Below are positions 41,641-48,132 of a stretch of 48,132 bases of DNA, piece after piece (position 1 is the stretch's first letter; each line of letters opens with the position of its first letter). The stretch is taken from assembly GCA_001783695.1 (NCBI GenBank), contig MFNE01000010.1, positions 200,001-248,132 of the forward strand. Reading direction: 5' to 3'. A program made the translations under genes and the position numbers. The DNA comes from Candidatus Lambdaproteobacteria bacterium RIFOXYD2_FULL_50_16. GTDB lineage: Bacteria; SAR324; XYD2-FULL-50-16. A model generated the notes under the pieces. That model saw only the letters and a list, made by a program, of their open reading frames with translations, did not search any database and was not told the origin of the DNA.

Positions 41641-42239
41641 TAGGGAATCTGGTTGTTAATGTTAACCCCAGGCGTCACCGGTGTAGTTGGGACTGGAGCC
41701 GCGCCTGCTTGTGGGTTTCCTGCTTGATCCACCGCTTGGGGCGGCGGGGCGTTAGGTTGGTCAGTTTGCACCTCAATCTTGGTCAGCCCCTTTTCGATTA
41801 GTTTTAAATCAAATTCGAAATAGCGGCCATAAAGGTTTTTTTCCTTACCAAAGCGTAGCCCATAAACGTTAGACTTGAGGTCTTCGCGCCATAAGGAAAG
41901 CTCGACCCGGCCTTGCCAAGACTCGGTCATATGCTTTTTTAAGGTCACCTCCAGCAAATCACCCACCTCAAACTTAGGGTCTTTAGTCGGCGGCATCTTG
42001 CAGACCGGGGCATAGCGGGACAAATCGCCCCAACACATCCAGGTCGCTTTGATAATGGCGCTCAAGCGGTTGCCACCGCCGTGGGTGACGATGTAGTGGT
42101 CTGGCTGGAATCCGGTGGCTGCCTCCCACTGCTTGCCTAAGATATGGTCGTACACCTCTAAAAGGTAGGCCCGGTATTCGGCCTTAGCCGGTATCGCCCA
42201 AACCAAGAGGACCCACAATAGGAGGCTTGCGCGTTTCAT
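41640..42239 (-). CDS. Exported protein of unknown function
   Basis: The 199-residue protein begins with a signal peptide (MKRASLLLWVLLVWAIPAKA, AKA cleavage). The mature domain (about 21-150) mixes beta strands with two Cys residues (MCWGD, PVCKM) that may pair. The final 45 residues are a flexible Pro/Ala/Gln-rich tail ending in NINNQIP. No family is recognised. It is tightly packed between rluB (four-base overlap) and ubiE (one-base overlap) in the gpmI operon. Confidence 0.7.
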   Translation of the reverse strand: MKRASLLLWVLLVWAIPAKAEYRAYLLEVYDHILGKQWEAATGFQPDHYIVTHGGGNRLSAIIKATWMCWGDLSRYAPVCKMPPTKDPKFEVGDLLEVTLKKHMTESWQGRVELSLWREDLKSNVYGLRFGKEKNLYGRYFEFDLKLIEKGLTKIEVQTDQPNAPPPQAVDQAGNPQAGAAPVPTTPVTPGVNINNQIP

Positions 42240-42961
42240 AACTCGCCCAATTCCAAAAGGTCGTGTAAATCCCCTTCACTTAACCGCCGGCATTGGCCGG
42301 GCCGCATGTCTAAAAGCTCGACCGATCCGATGCGGTAACGTTTGATTTTAAGCACCGGAAACCCAACCTCGCGAAACATCAACTTGATCTGGTTTTTGAT
42401 CCCTTCTTGTAATTCCACCACCAGCCAGCTTTTGTCGCCCTTGTGGTGCAGCAGCCGCAGTTTACAAGGCATCCGGGTTTTGCCTTCGACCACCGGGCCG
42501 GGCTCCATTTTTTTTAAGAGTCCTGGCGGGATGTTGCCCTTGACCTTGACCAAATATTCTTTCCAAATATGGGCCGCCGGGTGCATCAAACGGTTGGCAA
42601 AGTCGCCGTCGTTGGTCACCAGAATCAGCCCTTCAGCGTCCCAATCAAGCCGCCCAACCGGGAACAACCGCTCTTTTATTTTTGGGAAATAATCAACAAT
42701 CGTGGGGCGCCCTTGGGGGTCACTTAAGGTCGTCATGCAGGACTTAGGTTTGTAAATCGCGTAAACCTTTCTAGCCGCTCGGCTCTTGGTTAAGCGTTTC
42801 CCCTCCACCTCGATGTGATCCCGTTCGGGGTCCACCTTGGTGCCCAATTCGGTGACTAAATACCCATTGACCGTCACCATCCCATTGGTGATTAAGTCTT
42901 CCGCGTGACGACGGCTGGCCAACCCGGCCTGGGCGATCACCTTTTGTAACCGTTCGCTCAA
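42236..42961 (-). CDS. rluB: 23S rRNA pseudouridine synthase, RluB/RsuA family
   Basis: The 241 residues begin with an S4 RNA-binding domain (RLQKVIAQAGLASRRHAEDLI). The catalytic domain has the active-site Asp in FPVGRLDWDAEGLILVTNDG near 103 and continues with LMHPAAHIWKEYLVKVKG. The later LQEGIKNQIKLMFREVGF replaces the common EGRNRQ(V/I)RRM with EGIKNQIKLM, a small departure. RluB modifies U2605 in E. coli 23S rRNA; the target here is by family. It overlaps rnc by four bases. Confidence 0.87.
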   Translation of the reverse strand: MSERLQKVIAQAGLASRRHAEDLITNGMVTVNGYLVTELGTKVDPERDHIEVEGKRLTKSRAARKVYAIYKPKSCMTTLSDPQGRPTIVDYFPKIKERLFPVGRLDWDAEGLILVTNDGDFANRLMHPAAHIWKEYLVKVKGNIPPGLLKKMEPGPVVEGKTRMPCKLRLLHHKGDKSWLVVELQEGIKNQIKLMFREVGFPVLKIKRYRIGSVELLDMRPGQCRRLSEGDLHDLLELGEL

Positions 42962-43650
42962 ACCAGTTCTCCTTTGAGTTGTGCCAAGGCTTTTTTGGCT
43001 GCTTTGCCTTCAGCCTTTTTAATGCGATTTCCTGTACCACTGGCCATTTCTTGGCCGTTTACAAACAGGGTTACGACAAATTCTTTTTCATGATCTGGAC
43101 CCCGCTCTTCGGTGATCTTATATTCGATTGTTCCGAGTTTATTTTTCTGCACCCATTCTTGTAGATCCGTTTTGCTGTCGGCGTTTTCGTAAAACTCTTC
43201 GGCCAACTCCATTTCTGGACCAAACAGATTTGAAATCAACTGTTTAACCGCTCCTTGCCCCTCTTGGGTATAGCTGTCTAAATAAACCGCTGCAATCACC
43301 GCTTCTAAGGCATCGGCTAAAATACTTACCTTCTCCCGTCCGCCGGTCTGTTCCTCGCCTCGGCCTAAATTAAGCGCGTCGCCCAACTCAATCCTCCGGG
43401 CCACCCGAGCCAGTCCGCCTTCAGAAACCAAGGCCGAGCGAAACTTAGACATCATCCCTTCGGATAACTCTGGGCTAACCTTATAAATCATCTCGCTAAT
43501 AGACATTTGCAAAACCGCATCCCCTAAAAATTCAAGGCGTTCGTTGTCACTGGCCTTGTTTTCTCGCCCCCAAGACTTATGGGTAAGAGCCTGGTCCAAC
43601 AAAACTAGGTCTTTAAACTTATAACCCAAAGCGGTTTGCAATTTGCTCAA
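42958..43650 (-). CDS. rnc: Ribonuclease III
   Basis: RNase III cuts double-stranded RNA, including rRNA precursors. The 230 residues contain the signature NERLEFLGDAVLQMSISEMI near 37-56 with the catalytic Glu and Asp, LADALEAVIAAVYLDS near 108 with the second acidic pair, and a C-terminal dsRNA-binding domain (DLQEWVQKNKLGTIEY to KKAEGKAAKKALAQL). All catalytic acids are present. It sits four bases after the lpxD stop and overlaps rluB. Confidence 0.95.
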   Translation of the reverse strand: MSKLQTALGYKFKDLVLLDQALTHKSWGRENKASDNERLEFLGDAVLQMSISEMIYKVSPELSEGMMSKFRSALVSEGGLARVARRIELGDALNLGRGEEQTGGREKVSILADALEAVIAAVYLDSYTQEGQGAVKQLISNLFGPEMELAEEFYENADSKTDLQEWVQKNKLGTIEYKITEERGPDHEKEFVVTLFVNGQEMASGTGNRIKKAEGKAAKKALAQLKGELV

Positions 43651-43654
43651 AAGA

Positions 43655-44689
43655 TCACTCCGCTAATTTTTCTTTGAGTTCAGCAAGTTGCCTTTCTAAT
43701 TCTGCAATTCGCTTGGACATTTCTGGGGTCTTGTAAAAGGTCACCGAAGCCTTCTGCCACTCCGCCTGCGGGCGAGCGGGATACCCAAAATAAAGCCCTG
43801 GTTCTTTAATGTCCGAAACCACCACCGCCCGGCCCCCAATCTGGGTTCGGTCCACAATTTTTACATGGTCCATACAACCCGTCTGCCCGGCAAAATAGAC
43901 GTTTTGCCCGGTCTGTACTGAACCGGCTATTCCAGCTTGGGACAATACTAGGTTGTTTGGCCCCAACTGGCAATTGTGGGCGATGTGAACCAGGTTGTCC
44001 AACTTGGTGCCCTTGCCTAATATGGTGGACTTAATACTGCCCCGGTCAATCGCACAAAGAGCCCCAATCTCGACATCGTCTTCAATGATCACATTGCCCA
44101 CTTGGGGGATCTTAAAATGCCGGTCGCCATCGCGCTCATAACCAAAGCCTTCCGAACCTACCACGGTGCCCGAATTAATCACCACCCGGTCGCCCACCAC
44201 CGTTTCTCGAGCCAAGGTGACGTTGGCGTATATCAAGCAGTCCTCGCCAATCGCGACCCCCTCACCAACATGGCAGCCAGGGTAAACGGCGGTCCTCGCC
44301 CCAATCTTGGCCCCTTCTAAAACATGCGCCCCTGTATAAACACTAGCACTCGGATGTACCTGAGCGGTGGGGGCTACATAGGCCCCTGGCTGAACGCCGG
44401 GCACCTCGGGCTTTGGGGGAAAGGCAAGTACCATCAGCCGGGCAAAGGCAAAGCGCGGATTTTCCACCCGCAAGAGGTTGATCCCTTCAGCCTCAACCTC
44501 CGGTCCTACAATCACCGCGCTCGCCAGACAGCTGGCCAATTGGTCTTGATATTTGCGGTGGGCCAAAAAGGTAATATCCCCTTTTTTAGCTTCGGTTATC
44601 CCCGAAAGACCAGTAATCAAGACTTCAGGGTCACCGATAAGCTCGGCGGTTAAATGTTGAGCGATTTCTTTTAAGCTTAGCTTGACCAT
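43655..44689 (-). CDS. lpxD: UDP-3-O-acylglucosamine N-acyltransferase
   Basis: LpxD adds the N-linked hydroxyacyl chain during lipid A synthesis. The 344 residues have the uridine-binding N-domain (residues 1-100, with GDITFLAHRKY), then hexapeptide repeats forming a left-handed beta-helix (about 105-310), including the catalytic His in LVHIAHNCQLG near 240. A C-terminal helix completes the trimer (KRIAELERQLAELKEKL). The usual neighbours (bamA, fabZ, lpxA) are absent; here it is between gpmI and rnc. It implies a lipid A outer membrane. Confidence 0.94.
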   Translation of the reverse strand: MVKLSLKEIAQHLTAELIGDPEVLITGLSGITEAKKGDITFLAHRKYQDQLASCLASAVIVGPEVEAEGINLLRVENPRFAFARLMVLAFPPKPEVPGVQPGAYVAPTAQVHPSASVYTGAHVLEGAKIGARTAVYPGCHVGEGVAIGEDCLIYANVTLARETVVGDRVVINSGTVVGSEGFGYERDGDRHFKIPQVGNVIIEDDVEIGALCAIDRGSIKSTILGKGTKLDNLVHIAHNCQLGPNNLVLSQAGIAGSVQTGQNVYFAGQTGCMDHVKIVDRTQIGGRAVVVSDIKEPGLYFGYPARPQAEWQKASVTFYKTPEMSKRIAELERQLAELKEKLAE

Positions 44690-44691
44690 AT

Positions 44692-46332
44692 TTAATCCAA
44701 GATAAACAGGCTAGGGGCAAGGTCTGCGGGCGGTTCAAGGCCCAGCATAAGGAAATTGGTCGCGGCTACCATGGCCAGGTTGTTGGCTTGCTCTGGCCGG
44801 TTTTCTTTTAACTGATAACTTCCATCATACTTCGGATCGAAAATAATCACGGGCACCGGGTTAATGCTGTGTTTAGTGCTGCGCTCAAGCTGACCGGTTT
44901 TTTTGCCCACGACCAACATTTCGTCCGCGTTTCCGTGGTCTGCGGTGACCAACGCCAGACCTCCGGCTTTTACAACGGCATTAAGCACCTTGCCTAAAGC
45001 CAAATCCACCGTTTCAGCGGCTATTTTTGCCGCCTCAAAATCGCCAGTATGGCCGACCATGTCGGTGTTGGCGAAGTTGATCAACCCGAAGCCATAGGTT
45101 CCACTTTCGATTAACTCAATGGCCTTTTGAGCAATCTCGGGGGCCTTCATTTTGGGCTGGTCTGCAAAACTGTTGATCTTGTCCGACTCAATCAAGAGGT
45201 AGTCCTCCATCGAATCATCCAAAGGGTTACGGTAACCGCCATTAAAAAAGAAGGTCACATGAGCATATTTTTGGGTCTCGGCCAGACGGAACTGTTTAAT
45301 TCCTAGCTCTAAGAGTCGTTTGCCAAATGGATTTGGGACGGACGGACTGGTCACCAATTTGTTTTTGGGTAGGCCCGTGTCTTCATCATAGGTCATCATC
45401 CCGGCGTAATAGATATCGGGGAATCGCTCTCGATCAAAGGCATCGAAATTTTCCATATCAAAAGCTTGGCTAATCTCAATGGCCCGGTCACCCCTAAAAT
45501 TGAGGTTGATCACTGCGTCACCATCGTCAATGGTCACCGGATTTCCATCTATGCCCCGCAGGTTAAACGGGGGCAAGTCTTGATCAATAACCCCAGGAAT
45601 TTCACCACGAAAAAATTCAATGGCCTCTAATAAACTACCAAAGAGGTGTTCTGACTGTCCTAAAACGTGGCAGTCCCAGCCCCGTTTTACCTTGGCCCAG
45701 TTGTGGTCGCGGTCCATGGTAATCACCTCGCGACCTCCGGCAGAGGCAAAGCGGTAGTCATAATCAGAATGTCGCCTTCGCACCTCTTTAAAAACCGTTT
45801 CCACTTGGGAGACATACTGCTCGGCACTTTGCACCCCTACATCCCGCCCATCTAGGAGTGCGTGGACATACAAGCGTTTCACCCCTGCCCCCGCAGCCGC
45901 CCGAATTACGGCAATAAAATGATCTACGTGACTATGAACGGTCCCGTCCGATAACAGCCCCAGCAAGTGGAGTGCGCCCCGTTTGCCCTGCTCTAGGGCT
46001 TCGATAAATACGGGATACTTAAAAAAGGAACCGTCTGCTATCGCTTTAGAGATCAAGGTCGCGCCTTGGTCCAGCAACATCCCTGACCCTAAGGTCAAGT
46101 GCCCAACCTCGCTGCCGCCCAAATCATCCTTGCCCGGCAGACCGACATGGTGTCCATGGGTCATCAGGGTCGTATTTGCATATTCGATACGCAGGCGGTC
46201 CATCACCGGGGTATGGGCTTGGGCGATGGCGTCGGTCTCATCCCCCTTGCCAAGGCCGTATCCGTCGAGGATAATATTGATCAGAGGGCGTTTACCCTCA
46301 AAGTGGGCAAGTAGTTCTGTTTTTCGGGACAT
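44692..46332 (-). CDS. gpmI: 2,3-bisphosphoglycerate-independent phosphoglycerate mutase
   Basis: GpmI interconverts 3- and 2-phosphoglycerate in glycolysis using two Mn2+ ions. The 546 residues have IILDGYGLG near 21 (metal Asp), the phosphoserine loop GGSEVGHLTLGSG near 72 (family GNSEVGH, here GGSEVGH), HALLDGRDVGVQSA near 157, NFRGDRAIEI near 274, NTDMVGHTGDF near 429 and LVTADHGNADEM near 475. It is slightly longer than the usual 510. It is the first gene of a six-gene operon running to ubiE. Confidence 0.94.
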   Translation of the reverse strand: MSRKTELLAHFEGKRPLINIILDGYGLGKGDETDAIAQAHTPVMDRLRIEYANTTLMTHGHHVGLPGKDDLGGSEVGHLTLGSGMLLDQGATLISKAIADGSFFKYPVFIEALEQGKRGALHLLGLLSDGTVHSHVDHFIAVIRAAAGAGVKRLYVHALLDGRDVGVQSAEQYVSQVETVFKEVRRRHSDYDYRFASAGGREVITMDRDHNWAKVKRGWDCHVLGQSEHLFGSLLEAIEFFRGEIPGVIDQDLPPFNLRGIDGNPVTIDDGDAVINLNFRGDRAIEISQAFDMENFDAFDRERFPDIYYAGMMTYDEDTGLPKNKLVTSPSVPNPFGKRLLELGIKQFRLAETQKYAHVTFFFNGGYRNPLDDSMEDYLLIESDKINSFADQPKMKAPEIAQKAIELIESGTYGFGLINFANTDMVGHTGDFEAAKIAAETVDLALGKVLNAVVKAGGLALVTADHGNADEMLVVGKKTGQLERSTKHSINPVPVIIFDPKYDGSYQLKENRPEQANNLAMVAATNFLMLGLEPPADLAPSLFILD

Positions 46333-46425
46333 GGCGGACCCATTCGGGGGTTGTTTGGTGGCCTGATTCTTTCATAGGTATCAATAACTGACAAGCCTCA
46401 AGGCAGTAATATCGACGGAATCAAG

Positions 46426-46764
46426 GTGGAGATAAAAAGCCAATCCCCCAAAGCAGGTGGATTTTTGCTAGGTCCCTTAGGCGACCTGAACGATGCGCAG
46501 TCATTGGCGCTACTGGGTTTTTATAAAAATCTGCGCTCCCAAGGGCTGCGTTTTTTAGCCCTAGACTTGAGCCAAACTGGGCAAGTCAATGGCGCGGGAC
46601 TAGGGGCGCTAAAACACCTAGAGATTGAAATGGCCCGCCTTCAGGGAAGACTGATTTTGATTGGGGCTGGCGCGCGCGTTAAACGGCTTTTAGAGATCAC
46701 GGGGATTAGCCCCGACTGGGCCGAAAATCCACAAATGGCCCAAAACCTGATGGAGACCCCATGA
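46426..46764 (+). CDS. STAS-domain protein lacking the phosphorylated Ser
   Basis: The 112 residues have the STAS (anti-sigma factor antagonist) layout: a beta start, ALDLSQTG near 46, VNGAGLGALKHLEIEMARLQG near 54 and LILIGAGARVKRLLEITG near 77. In regulated antagonists the loop reads DSSGLG and a Ser is phosphorylated. Here it is NGAGLG, so neither Ser is present and switching by an RsbW-type kinase is unlikely. Start is GTG 46426 with a weak ribosome binding site. It overlaps the next small gene by four bases (ATGA). Confidence 0.72.
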   Translation: MEIKSQSPKAGGFLLGPLGDLNDAQSLALLGFYKNLRSQGLRFLALDLSQTGQVNGAGLGALKHLEIEMARLQGRLILIGAGARVKRLLEITGISPDWAENPQMAQNLMETP

Positions 46765-47012
46765 GTGGCGAGATTCACAACGTGCAGATCTCACTCACCC
46801 AAATCCCCAGGGTGCAGAAACTTAACGAAACTCAAATGAACAGCCTTGCCAACCAAGGCCATTTAGCCGCCTCCCTCAACGAAGCCCGCCGCGACCGTGA
46901 AAAAGAGCAGGTAAGAGACCTCGACCAATCCGAAGAAACCGAAGCCGAAGACCCCAAAAAACGCCACGAAAAAAAAGCCAGAGATGGCAGACATATTGAT
47001 ATTTCAGTCTGA
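46761..47012 (+). CDS. Small charged protein coupled to the STAS gene
   Basis: An 83-residue protein with no recognised domain. The first 30 residues are polar with Gln and Asn. Residues 38-73 are highly charged (Arg/Glu/Asp/Lys, for example EARRDREKEQVRDLDQ). The protein ends in GRHIDISV. A short charged protein closing in a His-x-Asp-Ile-x-Val type end is reminiscent of small proteins found in flagellar or chemotaxis clusters, but I cannot name a family. Its ATG lies in the STAS stop codon, so the two are coupled and perhaps partners. Confidence 0.55.
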   Translation: MSGEIHNVQISLTQIPRVQKLNETQMNSLANQGHLAASLNEARRDREKEQVRDLDQSEETEAEDPKKRHEKKARDGRHIDISV

Positions 47013-47152
47013 CGCGGTTTTTTCCTAATTTTGCCAGAGTATTTCGTAAATTGAATTACATAAATTATCAAAAGTTGACAAATCAAGAAAAAGTGAGGCA
47101 GGATCCAATAGAAGAAGTCGCGATTTTTTAGCTACCCAAGGGAAAGGTACCA

Positions 47153-47344
47153 ATGGATTCGAGAAACCAAAGGCAAACTGTTGTTGAGCAGGTCAAGCTC
47201 GCCTCCAAGCGGATTCAGGCCCTTAGTGCAGTGGAAGCCAGCACGCCTGAGCTTAGCAACAAAAAACCTGCTAATTTTAGCCAGCGCGTTAAGCGCGCCA
47301 GCATCCTGATCCAGCGTTTGGCTCCTTTCTCTGAGCCTGTTTAA
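47153..47344 (+). CDS. 63-residue protein with a duplicated helix
   Basis: This small gene has GGGAAAGG upstream of its ATG. The product repeats one helical unit: VEQVKLASKRIQALSAVEAS (residues 11-30) and FSQRVKRASILIQRLAPFSE (42-61), joined by a Pro/Asn/Lys linker. Both units are basic and amphipathic. It has no signal or recognised family. It lies in a relatively AT-rich interval and is followed by the AT-richer unknown gene. Confidence 0.5.
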   Translation: MDSRNQRQTVVEQVKLASKRIQALSAVEASTPELSNKKPANFSQRVKRASILIQRLAPFSEPV

Positions 47345-47409
47345 TCCCCTCTTTTTTATTTGACCAACTGCCGCCTCGCCCTTTGGGGGGCTTATCTTGC
47401 ATCGTCATT

Positions 47410-47970
47410 ATGACCAGAGAAGAGGTCTCCCAGGTACTTGATACCCTTATCAAAGACTGGGCCAATAGTCGTGTACCAGCCGCTTTCAGGCGACACATTT
47501 CTATCAATCAAGAGAATATTGACAAATTAAAAGATTTGTTACCCAAAGTTGCTGATGAAATTGAAGAAGATTTGATTACCAATGATGGTATTGATATGCA
47601 TAAGCGTGCAGCAGTTTTTTTAAAAGCTCTGCATGATAATGAGGTCCTAGATTTTTCTAAAGGCACTCAAGTTGATACCCCAAAATGGCGGGAGCATTGC
47701 CGCCGAGACCTAGCTTGTATTGTTTTTTTCGCTTTGTTAGACATCGACATTAAAGACCTTCAAGACGACGAACTTGGATCACTCAAGTCCCTATTAAAAA
47801 GACACCTAGGCAGCACGGATGAAAATTCTAAAAAAGCTGACTACTTCTACTATTCTATGCTAGCCCACCTCTTCGAGAGCCGCGCGACTTTAGCATGTGA
47901 ATTAGCAAAAAATAAAACGGCGCTAGAAAAGGCCTTAGCAGATCTGGATAGGCTTAAAAATGCCAATTAA
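47410..47970 (+). CDS. Unknown AT-richer gene, helical protein
   Basis: No family is recognised in these 186 residues. The protein is helical and acidic, with charged stretches LPKVADEIEEDLI near 44 and IDIKDLQDDELGSLKSLLKR near 112, and a final helix that looks coiled (KNKTALEKALADLDRLK). ATG 47410 is chosen; the frame is open nine codons upstream to a TTG. Neither has a clear ribosome binding site. Codon choice is AT-richer than nearby genes (GAT, GAA, AAA, TTA, GCT preferred), especially from 47520 to 47650, which may mean recent transfer. A terminator follows 60 bases after the stop. Confidence 0.55.
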   Translation: MTREEVSQVLDTLIKDWANSRVPAAFRRHISINQENIDKLKDLLPKVADEIEEDLITNDGIDMHKRAAVFLKALHDNEVLDFSKGTQVDTPKWREHCRRDLACIVFFALLDIDIKDLQDDELGSLKSLLKRHLGSTDENSKKADYFYYSMLAHLFESRATLACELAKNKTALEKALADLDRLKNAN

Positions 47971-48030
47971 CCTGCCCGCCCCCCTCCGGCAGCTTCGCAA
48001 CAATCAAATCCCAAACTTTTAGGCAAAAAA

Positions 48031-48054
48031 AAGCCCCAAACCGGGGCTTCTTTA
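48031..48054 (+). terminator. Intrinsic terminator
   Basis: AAGCCCC at 48031-48037 pairs perfectly with GGGGCTT at 48043-48049 across AAACC, with an A-tract before and CTTTAT after. It ends the transcript of the AT-richer gene. Confidence 0.75.
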
Positions 48055-48100
48055 TATAAAGCAGAAGGGTAAAACCGCCCTGCCGTGAATTAGGAGGTGT

Positions 48101-48132
48101 ATGAACCTGATTGCTCAGGTGGGAGAAATATA
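48101..48132 (+). CDS. Start of a further gene, cut by the window edge
   Basis: AGGAGG at 48092-48097 precedes ATG 48101, and the frame stays open to the end of the window, giving MNLIAQVGEI. This is too little to identify. The ribosome binding site is the best match in the window, so a real start is likely. Confidence 0.55.
   Translation, partial: MNLIAQVGEI

Noticed and set aside
47075-47111. Promoter for the 63-residue gene
   Set aside because: TTGACA at 47075-47080 has no acceptable -10 box 16 to 18 bases downstream.

Overview
The window looks like ordinary chromosome from a free-living, flagellated Gram-negative bacterium. Evidence for an outer membrane is an LpxD lipid A enzyme, three or more exported or lipobox-bearing proteins and a probable outer-membrane beta-barrel. 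Evidence for motility is a MotA/MotB stator pair plus FlaG-like and FlgN-like proteins. The mix (class II DAHP synthase, PurS-PurS-PurL fusion, CHASE2 cyclase, UbiE) suggests a deltaproteobacterium-like lineage, but I cannot place it more exactly. I see no rRNA, tRNA, CRISPR array, insertion sequence or phage gene.

Layout. 1-2735: a three-gene amidoligase cassette (RLAN-like domain, RimK-like ATP-grasp ligase, GNAT fused to a degraded C39-like domain). 2843-4459: FAD-dependent dehydrogenase. 4917-8744: an exported repeat protein, two tandem TerB-like proteins, an MFS transporter and an exported protein of unknown function. 9103-12081: purL. 12087-12878: a membrane protein. 12958-15896 (minus): one tight operon, lipoprotein, mnmE, FlgN-like, FlaG-like, small protein. 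16221-17677: motA-motB with a strong terminator. 17832-23377: a 1293-residue coiled-coil protein, an O-methyltransferase, a duplicated TerB-like protein and a 44-residue membrane peptide. 23385-27186 (minus): FecR-like protein, CHASE2 adenylate cyclase and tsaC. 27398-30277: DAHP synthase, panB and a dehydrogenase. 30274-31572 (minus): aminotransferase. 31809-33983: parA, nusB and a barrel protein. 34063-39102: ydiJ-like, ChaN-like, hisC. 39187-40939: ArsR repressor with SRPBCC proteins. 40924-46332 (minus): gpmI, lpxD, rnc, rluB, an exported protein and ubiE in one packed operon. 46426-48132: STAS protein, small proteins, an AT-richer unknown gene and the first codons of a further gene.

How the genes work together. 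Most are housekeeping: purine, aromatic, pantothenate and histidine synthesis, tRNA and rRNA modification, RNA processing, lipid A and quinone synthesis. Around these sit less understood modules. The strongest candidate for an undescribed system is the 1293-residue protein after motAB. It appears to carry four receiver-like folds, each without the phosphate-accepting aspartate, spread along a long coiled-coil body. The second is the amidoligase cassette, in which two usually fused domains are separated by a -1 frame change exactly at an A8 run, and the partner peptidase-like domain has lost its catalytic residues. Domain calls rest on reading the translated sequence by eye and on remembered family patterns; no search was run.
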